A stretch of 49,057 bases of DNA from Arthrobacter silvisoli (GCF_003369445.1 NZ_QRCU01000023.1:1-49057); one strand, 5' to 3'. Numbered from the stretch's first letter, positions 26,792-35,759 are shown. A program made the numbers and translations. The notes: generated by a model not told the origin, from the letters alone.

Positions 26792-28549
26792 GTGACCGAT
26801 TCCGCAACGCATTTCACCGCTGGCAATACTCCTGACGCGCCCCGGAGCGACCTCCCGGAACTGCTCACTTCCCTTGCCGGGGATCTGCGTGCTGCGGGGT
26901 TCACCCTGGACGGCGTGGCGGAGCTCCTTGGAAGCTCCGCCCACGACGCCCTCGGCCGGGACCAGCTCGTCCCGGCGCTGCTCGCCACCGAGCCGGCTGC
27001 GCTGGAAGGCAAGCCGCGGGCGGCTGCTGCGCTCGCCGTCGTCGTGCGGTTGTGGCTGCTTGCCGTTCCGCAGTCCGCGGAAGACGTCGACGCCGCGCTG
27101 CCGGGAACCGGTACTGCCGGGCTTCTGGAGCTCGGCCTTGCCGAGATGCTCGACGGCGGTGCGGTCGCCGCCAAGGTGGACCTGCGTCCCTACGGTTGGG
27201 AAGCCGGCGACGGCCGGACGATTGAACTGTGGGTCTCCAGCGACCTCGCCGCGCACCAGCGGCCGGGGGTCCTGCGGCATGACCACGTGCTCGGGATCGG
27301 GCAGGCATCCACCACCCTGGTCCAGAGCACCATCCGCCGCCCGGCGGCCCGCGCGCTGGACCTCGGCACGGGATGCGGCATCCAGACCTTCCATCTCCTG
27401 GAGCATTGCGGGCATGTCACGGCCACCGACATTTCGGAACGGGCGCTCGCCTTCACCCGTTTCAACCTGCTCCTCAACGCAGCGGCCCTGGGCCTGGACC
27501 CGGACCGGCCGGAAGAGCGTGTCAGCCTGCGCCACGGTTCGCTGCTTGACCCTGTGGCCGGTGAGCAGTTCGACCTGGTGGTGTCGAACCCGCCCTTCGT
27601 CATTACGCCGCGCAGCAGCGGCGAGGAAGCGTCAGAACAGTTCACCTACCGCGACGGCGGCCTGCCGGGGGACCAGATCGTCTCCGTCCTCGTCCGCGCC
27701 CTTCCGGAGGTTCTTGTTCCCGGTGGAACAGCCCAGATGCTCGGCAACTGGGAAATCACCACAGGCTCGGGCTGGAGCGAAGGGCCCGCCGCCTGGCTGG
27801 AGGGAACGGACACCGAGGCCTGGTTCATCCAGCGGGAGCAGGTGGGGCCGGAGGTGTACGCCGAAACCTGGCTGCAGGACGCGTCCGAAGGCCGGGACAA
27901 GGCCCTGTACCGCGGGACATACGCCGCATACCTGGCGGACTTTGCCTCGCGGGACGTCGCGGCCGTGGGCTTCGGCATGATCTGGCTGCGCCGCCCCGCC
28001 GGGAACCCGGCCGCAGAACCGTCCGCGCCCGTGACAGCAAACGGGACTGCGGAAGACGCGCCCGCTGGAACCGCACCGGTGCCGGACGGACGCCGGCGCT
28101 TCGAGGAAATCACCTACCCCATCGAGCAACCGGTCGGGCCTCACCTGGGCGCCGCCGTCGAACGCGATGACTGGCTCGCCGGGCACGCGCTGGAGGACGC
28201 GCACCTGCTGGTTGCCGAGGACGTCACGGAGGAACGCCACCAGCGGCCCGGGGCAGAGCACCCCGGTGTCATCCTGCTGCGGCAGGGCGCGGGCCTGCGC
28301 CGGACCAACCTGTTGAGCACGGAGCTGGCCGGTTTCGTCTCGGCCTGCGATGGGGACCTTTCGGTCCGGCAGCTGGTCGGAGCCCTTTCTGCGTTGCTCG
28401 GCGGCGGGGAAGGCTTCGACGAAGACGCATTCCGCGCCGGCCTTCTGTCCGACGTCGGAAACCTGGTCCGGGACGGCTTCCTGCTGCCGGCCGATCAGGC
28501 GGATCCGTCGGGCGGGGCGCAGGACTCTACGGGACGGTCCCATGGGTGA
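26792..28549 (+). CDS. SAM-dependent methyltransferase with N- and C-terminal extra domains
   Basis: A 585-residue protein. The central class-I methyltransferase has motif I A-L-D-L-G-T-G-C-G-I-Q (188-198), the acidic A-T-D-I motif, and motif IV S-N-P-P-F (265-269), the signature of N-methyltransferases such as HemK/PrmC and RsmC/RlmG-type enzymes, which modify exocyclic amines of Gln or bases. An actinobacterial helical N-terminal domain (1-~150) and a ~170-residue C-terminal domain after residue 415 flank it. The substrate is therefore uncertain: ribosomal RNA guanine or a protein. The GTG start is supported by a -10 element just upstream. Its end lies 38 bp before the ArsR start. Confidence 0.8.
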   Translation: MTDSATHFTAGNTPDAPRSDLPELLTSLAGDLRAAGFTLDGVAELLGSSAHDALGRDQLVPALLATEPAALEGKPRAAAALAVVVRLWLLAVPQSAEDVDAALPGTGTAGLLELGLAEMLDGGAVAAKVDLRPYGWEAGDGRTIELWVSSDLAAHQRPGVLRHDHVLGIGQASTTLVQSTIRRPAARALDLGTGCGIQTFHLLEHCGHVTATDISERALAFTRFNLLLNAAALGLDPDRPEERVSLRHGSLLDPVAGEQFDLVVSNPPFVITPRSSGEEASEQFTYRDGGLPGDQIVSVLVRALPEVLVPGGTAQMLGNWEITTGSGWSEGPAAWLEGTDTEAWFIQREQVGPEVYAETWLQDASEGRDKALYRGTYAAYLADFASRDVAAVGFGMIWLRRPAGNPAAEPSAPVTANGTAEDAPAGTAPVPDGRRRFEEITYPIEQPVGPHLGAAVERDDWLAGHALEDAHLLVAEDVTEERHQRPGAEHPGVILLRQGAGLRRTNLLSTELAGFVSACDGDLSVRQLVGALSALLGGGEGFDEDAFRAGLLSDVGNLVRDGFLLPADQADPSGGAQDSTGRSHG

Positions 28550-28575
28550 GGGACCGGAGGCAAAGCAGCTCCCGC

Positions 28576-28581
28576 TACACT
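28576..28581 (+). promoter_or_regulatory. -10 hexamer of leaderless ArsR-family gene
   Basis: TACACT ends six bases before the GTG at 28588. This supports 28588 as the start, in preference to an in-frame GTG at 28546 that overlaps the methyltransferase stop. Confidence 0.5.
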
Positions 28582-28587
28582 GATCCG

Positions 28588-29232
28588 GTGAATGCAGAGA
28601 ACGGGGCCAACGCGGAACAGGTCCCCACGAAACGCCGGCGCCGGCCGGAAAAAACGGTCGAAATCACCGACCCCAAGGCCATCCGCGCCCTCGCGCACGC
28701 CGCCAGGCTCGAAGTGATTTCCGAGCTGTACGAATCGCAGCTCAGCCGCACCGCCACCGAGCTCGCGGCCCAGACCGGGCTCACGCCGAGCGCCATGAGC
28801 TACCACCTGCGCGCCCTGCAGAAGTGGGGAATCGTCGTGCCCGCCGAGACTACCGGGGACGCCCGGGAGCGCCGCTGGAAAGCGGCGGGAACCGACTTCA
28901 ACATCGTCTCCGGCAGCAGCGTCGCCAGCCCGGAGCTCGCCGTCGTCGATCTTGAACTCGACGTGTTCCGCCGCAGGGCGCTGGCCTATTCGCGCACCAG
29001 GAACGAACAGCGGGCCAAGGGGGAGGCATCGGACTCCTCGGCGGCGATGATCCTGGCAAGCAAGCTCCTGTACCTGACCATGGAGCAACGGGTCGAACTG
29101 AACAGCAGGATTGATGAGATCCTGCGTGAATACGAGCTTGAGGACCCGGCCAGCATTCCCAGCGGCGCCGAGCGCATGGCCACCATGTGGTCCCTGATCC
29201 CGGACGACCGGAGCCCGGGTTTGTCGGCCTAG
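28588..29232 (+). CDS. ArsR-type winged-helix regulator
   Basis: A 214-residue DNA-binding protein. Residues ~25-85 form the HTH: D-P-K-A-I-R-A-L-A-H-A-A-R-L-E-V-I-S-E-L, then T-A-T-E-L-A-A-Q-T-G-L-T-P-S-A-M-S-Y-H-L-R-A-L with recognition helix S-A-M-S-Y-H-L. It is followed by a helical C-terminal domain typical of the HTH_20 class rather than the metal-sensing SmtB class; I see no metal Cys pair. The basic N-tail (R-R-R-R-P-E-K) may aid DNA binding. It has the same orientation as topA, 80 bp away, and may be co-transcribed with it or control it. Target unknown. Confidence 0.82.
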   Translation: MNAENGANAEQVPTKRRRRPEKTVEITDPKAIRALAHAARLEVISELYESQLSRTATELAAQTGLTPSAMSYHLRALQKWGIVVPAETTGDARERRWKAAGTDFNIVSGSSVASPELAVVDLELDVFRRRALAYSRTRNEQRAKGEASDSSAAMILASKLLYLTMEQRVELNSRIDEILREYELEDPASIPSGAERMATMWSLIPDDRSPGLSA

Positions 29233-29312
29233 CAAAGGCAGGATTCTGCATTTTGTGGTGAACTAGGCCAAGATGGGCACCAGCCCCCAGCCATTCTTTT
29301 CGTAGGAGAACC

Positions 29313-32036
29313 GTGCCCAGCAAGGCAAAAACCGGCAAGAAACTCGTGATCGTGGAGTCTCCGGCCAAAAGCAAGACCATCGCCAAGTACCTTGGCGAAG
29401 GCTTTGTTGTCGAGGCTTCGATCGGCCACATCCGGGATCTCCCGCAGCCTTCGGACCTGCCTGCTGAACTGAAGAAGACCTCGGTGGGCAAGTTCGCCGT
29501 CGATATCGAGAACGACTTCAAGCCGTACTACGTGGTGTCCCCGGACAAGAAGAAGAAGGTTGCCGAGCTCAAGGCCCAGCTGAAAGACGCCGACGCGCTC
29601 TACCTCGCAACCGATGGGGACCGCGAGGGTGAAGCCATCGCGTGGCACCTGCTTGAAGTGCTCAAGCCCAAGGTCCCGGTCTACCGCATGACCTTCGGCG
29701 AAATCACCAAGGAAGCCATCCACCGCGCCATGGACAACCTGCGCGACGTGGACACCGCCTTGGTGGACGCACAGGAAACCCGCCGCATCCTGGACAGGCT
29801 CTACGGCTACGAGATCTCTCCGGTGCTATGGCGCAAGGTGGCCCGCGGCCTCTCCGCCGGCCGCGTGCAGTCCGTGGTGACCCGCATGGTGGTGGACCGC
29901 GAACGCGAACGCATGGCGTTCAAGGCCGCTTCCTACTGGGACCTCACCGGCCAGTTCGGCGCGGAAAGCGGCTCCTTCAAGGCCAAGCTTGCCGCGGTGG
30001 ACGGCGCCAAGGTAGCCAGTGGCCGTGACTTCAACGACGACGGCGTCCTGACTTCCGCGAATGCGGTGCACCTTGACGAGCAGCTCGCCGCGTCCCTGGC
30101 CGCCGGGCTGGAGAAGGCGGACTTCAGGGTCCGCTCCGTCGACACCAAGCCGTACACCCGCCGTCCGGCCGCGCCGTTCACCACGTCAACGCTGCAGCAG
30201 GAAGCCGGCCGCAAGCTGCGCTTCTCCTCCAAGAGCACCATGCAGATTGCCCAGCGCCTGTATGAAAACGGCTACATCACGTATATGCGTACCGACTCCT
30301 CGGCGCTGAGCGACGAAGCCGTCACTGCGGCCCGCCGCCAGGCCTCTGAGCTGTACGGCCCCGAGTATGTCCCCCAGGGTGCCCGGGTCTACGCGAACAA
30401 GGCCGCCAACGCGCAGGAAGCCCACGAGGCCATCCGTCCCGCCGGTGACTCCTTCCGCACTCCTGCCCAGGTTGCCGGACAGCTCAGCGGGGACGAATTC
30501 CGCCTCTACGAGCTGATCTGGAAGCGCACCGTAGCTTCCCAGATGGCCGACGCCAAGGGATCCACCGCCACGATCCGCCTCGGCGCGGTGTCCGCCGATG
30601 GGCGGGACGCTGAGTTCTCGGCGTCCGGTACCGTCATCACCTTCCCCGGGTTCCTCGCCGCCTACGAGGAAGGCAAAGATGAAAGCCGCGGCGACGACGA
30701 CTCGGACGAAGGCCGCCGCCTGCCGAACGTCGCGAAGGGCGACGCCCTGAAGGCTTCGGAGATCGTCGCCGTCGGGCACGAAACCTCCCCTCCGCCGCGG
30801 TACACGGAAGCTTCGCTCACCGCCGAACTGGAAAAGCGCGGGATCGGCCGCCCCTCCACTTACGCCTCCACGATTTCCACCATCCAGGACCGTGGCTATG
30901 TCCGGAAGCAGGGTTCGGCCCTGGTGCCGAGCTGGATTGCCTTCTCGGTGATCCGCCTGCTCGAACGGCATTTCACCGACTACGTGGACTATGAATTCAC
31001 CGCCGACATGGAAGGCGACCTGGACAAGATCGCCAACGGCGAGGCCGTGGGTGCCGCCTGGCTCAAGCACTTCTACTACGGCGAGGACAGCGATCCCGGC
31101 CTGCTGAGCATCGTGAACAACCTGGGCGAGATCGACGCGCGGGACATCAACTCCGTGCCGATCGCCGACGGCATCACCCTGCGAGTGGGCAAGTTCGGGC
31201 CGTACCTTGAAAGCTCCGTTCCCACGGTGGACGCCAAGACCGGCGAGATCGTGGAATCCGCCAGGGCCAACGTCCCCGAGGACCTCGCCCCGGACGAGCT
31301 CACCCCGGCCAAGGCCGTGGAGCTCATGGAAACCTCCGCCCCGGAGGAACGCGTGCTCGGCGTGGACCCGCACACGGGCCACACCGTGGTTGCCAAGAAC
31401 GGCCGCTACGGCGCCTACGTCACCGAAATCATTCCGGAAATGACGGACGAACAGCTGGCCGCACTGCCGGTGGAGTATTACAAGAACGGCAAGCCGAAAC
31501 CGCCGAAGAAGCCCGTGAAGGCCAAGCCGCGCACGGGGTCCCTGTTCAAGTCCATGACTGTGGAAACTGTCACCCTGGACGACGCGCTGGCCCTGATGAG
31601 TCTGCCCCGGGTCCTGGGCGCCGACGCCGAGGGCACCCCGATCACGGTTCAGAACGGCCGCTTCGGGCCGTATCTGAAGAAAGGCACAGACTCCCGCTCG
31701 ATCGGCAGCGAAGAGGAGATCTTCACGATCACCTTGGACCAGGCGCTGGAGATCTACTCCCAGCCCAAGCAGCGCGGTGCCCGCGCCGCCGTGCCGCCGC
31801 TGGCCGAGTTCGGACCGGACCCCGTGTCCGAGAAGAACATCGTGGTGAAGGAAGGCCGTTTTGGCCCGTACATCACCGACGGCGTCACGAACATCACCGT
31901 GCCGCGCGCCACCCCGCTCGAGGAACTGACCCGCGAAAAGGCCATCGAGCTGCTCGCCGAGAAGCGCGCCAAGGGACCCGTCAAGCGCACCACCACGCGC
32001 AAGGCGCCAGCCAAGAAGGCCACCGCCAAGAAGTAG
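29313..32036 (+). CDS. topA: DNA topoisomerase I
   Basis: A 907-residue type IA topoisomerase that relaxes negative supercoils. The Toprim domain has V-I-V-E-S-P-A-K-S-K (Glu15 region) and D-G-D-R-E-G (101-106). The active-site tyrosine is Tyr324 in Y-I-T-Y-M-R-T-D-S. The actinobacterial C-terminal domain repeats the G-x-x-V-x-x-G-x-F-G-P-Y/F motif four times (for example L-R-V-G-K-F-G-P-Y and V-V-K-E-G-R-F-G-P-Y) instead of zinc fingers, and ends with a Lys/Ala/Thr-rich tail (K-R-T-T-T-R-K-A-P-A-K-K). TAGGAGAA precedes the GTG. It is a single-copy essential gene in relatives. Confidence 0.97.
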   Translation: MPSKAKTGKKLVIVESPAKSKTIAKYLGEGFVVEASIGHIRDLPQPSDLPAELKKTSVGKFAVDIENDFKPYYVVSPDKKKKVAELKAQLKDADALYLATDGDREGEAIAWHLLEVLKPKVPVYRMTFGEITKEAIHRAMDNLRDVDTALVDAQETRRILDRLYGYEISPVLWRKVARGLSAGRVQSVVTRMVVDRERERMAFKAASYWDLTGQFGAESGSFKAKLAAVDGAKVASGRDFNDDGVLTSANAVHLDEQLAASLAAGLEKADFRVRSVDTKPYTRRPAAPFTTSTLQQEAGRKLRFSSKSTMQIAQRLYENGYITYMRTDSSALSDEAVTAARRQASELYGPEYVPQGARVYANKAANAQEAHEAIRPAGDSFRTPAQVAGQLSGDEFRLYELIWKRTVASQMADAKGSTATIRLGAVSADGRDAEFSASGTVITFPGFLAAYEEGKDESRGDDDSDEGRRLPNVAKGDALKASEIVAVGHETSPPPRYTEASLTAELEKRGIGRPSTYASTISTIQDRGYVRKQGSALVPSWIAFSVIRLLERHFTDYVDYEFTADMEGDLDKIANGEAVGAAWLKHFYYGEDSDPGLLSIVNNLGEIDARDINSVPIADGITLRVGKFGPYLESSVPTVDAKTGEIVESARANVPEDLAPDELTPAKAVELMETSAPEERVLGVDPHTGHTVVAKNGRYGAYVTEIIPEMTDEQLAALPVEYYKNGKPKPPKKPVKAKPRTGSLFKSMTVETVTLDDALALMSLPRVLGADAEGTPITVQNGRFGPYLKKGTDSRSIGSEEEIFTITLDQALEIYSQPKQRGARAAVPPLAEFGPDPVSEKNIVVKEGRFGPYITDGVTNITVPRATPLEELTREKAIELLAEKRAKGPVKRTTTRKAPAKKATAKK

Positions 32037-32057
32037 TTTGAGGGCTGGACGATTCGC

Positions 32058-32125
32058 CGAAATCGCCGGAACGCCGCGGACTCGCCGGAACCTTCCGGCG
32101 ACCTGGCAGTGTTCCGGCGATTTCG
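32058..32125. terminator. Large inverted repeat after topA, possible terminator
   Basis: The 15-base arms CGAAATCGCCGGAAC (32058-32072) and GTTCCGGCGATTTCG (32111-32125) are perfect reverse complements. Between them lies a nested hairpin, CGCCGGAA / TTCCGGCG (32083-32100). It begins 21 bp after the topA stop, so it should act as the terminator or an mRNA-end structure; it could also be a dispersed palindromic element. The 201 bp between topA and the next gene hold no other clear feature. Confidence 0.6.
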
Positions 32126-32237
32126 TGCTCTGGGAACCCGGCGGGACCTTGAACCTGCGAGCCTTCGGGAACGCGCGAGCAAGTGGGGTCCGCCGCGAAT
32201 TTCGACAGCGGGGGCCCGGATGTGATCCGCTAGGTAC

Positions 32238-32654
32238 ATGAGCGAGCAGCCGGAAACCACTGACAACAGCCCCCTGAACGAGCTTGAGGAGAACCTCGCG
32301 AAGGCCGGGCAGCCCGATGCCAACCCCGTCGAGGTCATCCTGTCCTTCCTCAACAACGAGGTCTACATCCTCAGCACTGACGCCCTGGACACGCCCGACG
32401 CCGCCGTGGAGCCCCTTGTCCTGGCCAACGTGGACGGACAGCCCGTGCTCGCGGTCTTCAGCCACCCCAGCCGCGTGGACTCCCACTTCCTCGAAGCCGC
32501 GCCGAACGTCCTGGCCACCCACGGTTCGGCCATCCTCGACAGCATCGGCGACGAGATCGGCCTGGTCATCAACCCGGGCAGCGAGCACGGCTTTGAAATG
32601 GGCCCCGAAGGCATCGCCAACGTCCGCCGCGATTTCAAGCGCGCCGGAGAGTAG
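32238..32654 (+). CDS. SseB-family protein
   Basis: A 138-residue cytosolic protein of the SseB N-terminal-domain family, whose members occur widely but lack a defined biochemical role. The core includes L-S-F-L-N-N-E-V-Y-I-L and L-A-N-V-D-G-Q-P-V-L-A-V-F-S-H-P-S-R, followed by an F-E-M-G-P-E-G-I motif. An acidic N-tail (~25 residues) precedes it. No ribosome site is evident before the ATG. It lies between topA and the Ppx/GppA gene on the same strand. Confidence 0.75.
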   Translation: MSEQPETTDNSPLNELEENLAKAGQPDANPVEVILSFLNNEVYILSTDALDTPDAAVEPLVLANVDGQPVLAVFSHPSRVDSHFLEAAPNVLATHGSAILDSIGDEIGLVINPGSEHGFEMGPEGIANVRRDFKRAGE

Positions 32655-32681
32655 TGCCCCGCCGCAGGCCGTCGCAGTTGC

Positions 32682-32710
32682 TTCACACAGTTCCAAACGC
32701 GGAATAATGT
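32682..32710 (+). promoter_or_regulatory. Promoter of Ppx/GppA gene (close to sigma-70 consensus)
   Basis: TTCACA (32682-32687), a 17-bp spacer and TAATGT (32705-32710) precede the ATG at 32715 by four bases, so the message has almost no leader. It is one of the clearest promoters in the window. Confidence 0.6.
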
Positions 32711-32714
32711 CAGC

Positions 32715-33767
32715 ATGCGTCTTGGCGTCCTAGACATCGGTTCGAACACTGTCCATTTGCTTCTGGTGGATGCCCATCCGGGCGCACGGCCCGTGGCGTT
32801 CGCGTCACACAAGCGGCCGCTGTCCCTCGTCCAGTTCCTGGATCCGGAGGGGAACATCAATGAGGCCGGGCAGCACGAACTGATCGAGTTCGTCCTCGAA
32901 GCATGGGAGTTCGCGGCCAAGCACAAGGCCGAGGACCTGCTGGCTTTCTGTACCTCCGCCATCCGCGAGGCCACCAACGGTCCTGAGGTGCTGGCCAGGG
33001 TCAAGCACGAAACCACGGTCACACTCCAGGAACTCACCGGCGACGAAGAAGCCTCCATGACCTTCTTCGCCGTCCGCCGCTGGTATGGCTGGGGAGCCGG
33101 ACCCATCCTGGACCTTGACATCGGAGGCGGTTCCTTCGAAATGGCCTTCGGCCAGGACGAGCTCCCGGAGCTGGCCATGTCCGTGCCGCTGGGTGCCAGC
33201 CGCCTCACTCGCGACTGGCTCCACGACGACCCGCCCACGGCCAAGAGCGTCAAGGAGTTGCGGCGCTACATCCGCTCCACCCTGAAACCGGTGGTGCGGG
33301 AATTCAAGGAACTCGGCCGGGCCAACCTCGTGGCCGGCACTTCGAAGACCTTCCGCTCCCTGGCCCGCATCGCAGGTGCCGCCCCCAGCGGTGCAGGCCC
33401 GTACGTCAAACGCGAGCTGCACGCCACGGACCTCGGCCTGTGGGCGCAGCGGATCTCGGCCATGACCGTCGCGGACCGGCTGTACCTGCCCGGCGTCTCG
33501 GAGGCCCGTGCCCGGCAGATCCTGGCCGGCGCGCTGGTGGCCGAGACCGCCTTGGAACTCTTCGAGTTCCCCAGTATGGAGATCTGCCCGTGGGCCCTGC
33601 GCGAAGGGCTGATCCTGCGCCGGCTCGACCAGCTGGTCTTCGACGGTCCGCTGCAGCCGGCGCCGCACGTCGGCGCCGCATCCGTTTCCAAGAAGAAAAA
33701 GGCAGCGGACGACGGCGGCCCGGCCGTCCCCGTCCCGGCCACCGCCGCAGCCAGGCAGGCCGGCTGA
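32715..33767 (+). CDS. Ppx/GppA-family phosphatase
   Basis: A 350-residue ASKHA-fold hydrolase acting on polyphosphate or pppGpp. The phosphate-1 motif is V-L-D-I-G-S-N-T-V-H, the glutamate region is E-E-A-S-M-T-F-F-A-V, and the second phosphate motif D-L-D-I-G-G-G-S-F-E-M-A-F. The length is that of the actinobacterial exopolyphosphatase-like type (single N-terminal half, no HD domain). A Lys/Ala tail (~30 residues) follows. The same order (Ppx, sugar-isomerase family, ProC) is found in mycobacteria, where Rv0496 is the counterpart. Possible links to the CHAD protein's polyphosphate binding are speculative. Confidence 0.9.
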   Translation: MRLGVLDIGSNTVHLLLVDAHPGARPVAFASHKRPLSLVQFLDPEGNINEAGQHELIEFVLEAWEFAAKHKAEDLLAFCTSAIREATNGPEVLARVKHETTVTLQELTGDEEASMTFFAVRRWYGWGAGPILDLDIGGGSFEMAFGQDELPELAMSVPLGASRLTRDWLHDDPPTAKSVKELRRYIRSTLKPVVREFKELGRANLVAGTSKTFRSLARIAGAAPSGAGPYVKRELHATDLGLWAQRISAMTVADRLYLPGVSEARARQILAGALVAETALELFEFPSMEICPWALREGLILRRLDQLVFDGPLQPAPHVGAASVSKKKKAADDGGPAVPVPATAAARQAG

Positions 33768-33768
33768 C

Positions 33769-34617
33769 ATGACTAACGGCGTCGGGCAGCTGAGGGAAGC
33801 GGACCAGAGCGGGGAATCGAAGATCCCGGTGGCGCTCTCCAGCGCCTCCGTGTACCCCCTGAGCGTGCACGACGCCTTCGCCGTGGCACAGGACCTGGGC
33901 TACGACGGCGTCGAGGTCATGGTCACCAACAATGCCACCAGCCAGAACCCCGCAGCGCTCGAGCAGCTCAGCCAGCGCTACGATCAGCCGGTCGTTTCCA
34001 TCCACGCGCCCACGCTGCTGCTGACCCAGCAGGTCTGGGGGGCGGCGTGGAACAAGATCGAAATGTCCTGCAGGATGGCCCGGGACCTGGGCTGCAGCAC
34101 CGTGGTGGTCCATCCGCCGTTCCGCTGGCAGTCGAACTACGCGGAGAATTTCGCCGCGGGTGTCCGGGAGATGGCGGCGCTCTACCAGGTGCACATCGCA
34201 GTCGAGAACATGTACCCGTGGCGGGTCCGCGGGAGGGAAGCGCTGGCGTACCTGCCGCATTGGGACCCGGTGGGGCAGGATTACGACGACGTCACCTGGG
34301 ACTTCTCGCACGCCGCCACTGCGGGGGCCAGCAGCCTGGACGCCGTCCGGGAACTCGGAAGCAAACTGCGACACGTCCACTTGACCGATGGCTCCGGGTC
34401 CGGGAAGGACGAGCACCTCATCCCGGGCCGCGGCACCCAGCAATGCGCCGAAGTGCTGCAGCATTTGGCCGGCACCGGGTTCACCGGCAGCATCGTGGCC
34501 GAGATCTCCACCCGCAGGGCCAAGGTGGCGGGAGAACGCGAAGAATGGCTTGCCGAGACCCTGCGGTTTGCCCGCCAGCACCTGGGCGCGCCTCTCGTGG
34601 GAGCCTTCGAGCTCTGA
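33769..34617 (+). CDS. Sugar phosphate isomerase/epimerase, AP endonuclease-2-like TIM barrel
   Basis: A 282-residue TIM-barrel protein of the xylose-isomerase-like / EndoIV superfamily. Metal-binding positions are visible: E in G-V-E-V-M-V-T-N, H in S-I-H-A-P-T, H in V-V-V-H-P-P-F, E in I-A-V-E-N-M-Y, D in D-F-S-H-A, H in H-V-H-L-T-D-G, and E in I-V-A-E-I-S. These bind a divalent metal cluster. Likely cytosolic, with a sugar or inositol-like substrate or DNA apurinic sites; the family cannot decide this. It starts one base after the Ppx stop, so it is in an operon with it. An extended, charged N-tail (~17 residues) precedes the barrel. Confidence 0.85.
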   Translation: MTNGVGQLREADQSGESKIPVALSSASVYPLSVHDAFAVAQDLGYDGVEVMVTNNATSQNPAALEQLSQRYDQPVVSIHAPTLLLTQQVWGAAWNKIEMSCRMARDLGCSTVVVHPPFRWQSNYAENFAAGVREMAALYQVHIAVENMYPWRVRGREALAYLPHWDPVGQDYDDVTWDFSHAATAGASSLDAVRELGSKLRHVHLTDGSGSGKDEHLIPGRGTQQCAEVLQHLAGTGFTGSIVAEISTRRAKVAGEREEWLAETLRFARQHLGAPLVGAFEL

Positions 34618-34931
34618 GCCGCCCCAGGCGGTTGGGAGACGGCCGGGCAGCGGTCCGTGCCGAAATGCCGCCTCAACGAGAAAGCACCGGTGGCTGATCG
34701 GGAAAATGGGGGGAAACCCGTTCAAACCACCGGTGCTCCTTGGCGGACATCCCCATGCCCGCCTCATCACTCGCACCCTCAATGAGGTAGTTACTACGAT
34801 ACGAAGCAACGTTGGGCGCAAGCTGCAATAACCTTGGGAGTTGGCTGGGAATCGCGGCGTCGCCCCCGGCGGGCACCTGACGGGCACCAGGCGGCTTCGG
34901 TGGCGAAACCGCGAACTGGCATGATGGAGCC
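34618..34931. other. 314-bp gap between isomerase and proC with possible RNA structure
   Basis: No convincing protein gene is present. It holds an inverted repeat (arms 34683-34693 and 34727-34737), an 11-base palindrome GTAGTTACTAC (34787-34797), and near the end a CATGAT hexamer six bases before the proC ATG. A 27-codon minus-strand open frame (34756 to 34673) overlaps the hairpin; I judge coding unlikely but cannot exclude it. Confidence 0.5.
34683..34737. other. Inverted repeat with internal G-rich hairpin, possible small RNA or terminator
   Basis: Arms AGCACCGGTGG and CCACCGGTGCT enclose 33 bases containing CGGG...CCCG that could form an inner stem. On the minus strand the second arm is followed by TTTCTCGTT, more terminator-like than the plus side. 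Function unknown. Confidence 0.5.
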
Positions 34932-35759
34932 ATGACTCGAATCGCATTCCTTGGCTGTGGATCCATGAACGAGGCCATCCTGGGCGGCCTGCTCGCTGCG
35001 GGGACCGACCCTTCCGACGTTGTCGCCACCGTGCGCCGGGCCGAACGGGCCGACGAACTGGCCCACCGCCACGGCATCATGGCGATCGCCGGCGCCGAAG
35101 ATCCCGACAACAACAAACTCGCCGCCAAGGGCGCCGGCGTGGTCATCCTGGGCGTCAAGCCGGTGGGCATCACCGACCTTGCCCGCGAGATCTCCCCGGT
35201 CCTGGCCCCCAATACCATCGTTGTGAGCGTTGCCGCCGCCGTCTCCATCGCCCAGCTGGAAGCCGCCCTTCCCCCGGGCCAGCCCGTGATCCGCACCATG
35301 CCGAACACCCCGGCGAAGCTCGGCCGCGGAGTGATCTCCGTGTCGGCCGGCAGCAGCGTCACGCCGGAACAGCTGCAGCTAGTTACTGAACTGCTGTCCG
35401 CCGCAGGCACCGTGGTGGAAATCCCGGAAGAACAGGTGGATGCGCTCTCGGCCATCAGCGGCTCGGGCCCGGCGTACGCCTTCTACCTTGCCGAAGCCAT
35501 GGCCGCCGCCGGTGTCGAGCTCGGACTGGATCCGGAGCTCTCCCTACGGATTGCCCGTGAAACCGTGGCAGGGGCCGGCTACATGCTCGCCGAGCCCGGT
35601 GCGGACCCCACAGCCCTGCGCGTGGCCGTGACCAGCCCCAACGGCACCACCGAACGCGCCATCGCGGCGTTCAACGAGGGTGGGATTCCCGCGATCATCG
35701 CCGACGGCGCCCGGGCGGCGGCTGCCCGTGCCGCCGAAATCACGCAGCAGCTCGGCTGA
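34932..35759 (+). CDS. proC: Pyrroline-5-carboxylate reductase
   Basis: A 275-residue cytosolic enzyme that reduces 1-pyrroline-5-carboxylate to proline with NAD(P)H, the last step of proline synthesis. The N-terminal Rossmann motif is F-L-G-C-G-S-M-N-E-A. The G-V-K-P motif, P-N-T-P and the C-terminal signature A-I-S-G-S-G-P-A-Y-A-F then D-P-T-A-L-R-V-A-V-T-S-P-N-G-T-T follow. The full length matches the family. A short GGAG lies four bases before ATG, and a CATGAT hexamer may be a -10, so the message could be leaderless. Confidence 0.96.
   Translation: MTRIAFLGCGSMNEAILGGLLAAGTDPSDVVATVRRAERADELAHRHGIMAIAGAEDPDNNKLAAKGAGVVILGVKPVGITDLAREISPVLAPNTIVVSVAAAVSIAQLEAALPPGQPVIRTMPNTPAKLGRGVISVSAGSSVTPEQLQLVTELLSAAGTVVEIPEEQVDALSAISGSGPAYAFYLAEAMAAAGVELGLDPELSLRIARETVAGAGYMLAEPGADPTALRVAVTSPNGTTERAIAAFNEGGIPAIIADGARAAAARAAEITQQLG

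Noticed and set aside
28546..28587. Upstream GTG (28546) as start of the ArsR-family gene
   Set aside because: It overlaps the methyltransferase stop and lies upstream of the TACACT hexamer; the GTG at 28588 fits the leaderless pattern and the conserved domain.
30186..32696. 836-codon minus-strand frame opposite topA
   Set aside because: Antisense to topA, whose protein has all catalytic motifs; the shadow has no family features and spans the terminator-like palindrome.
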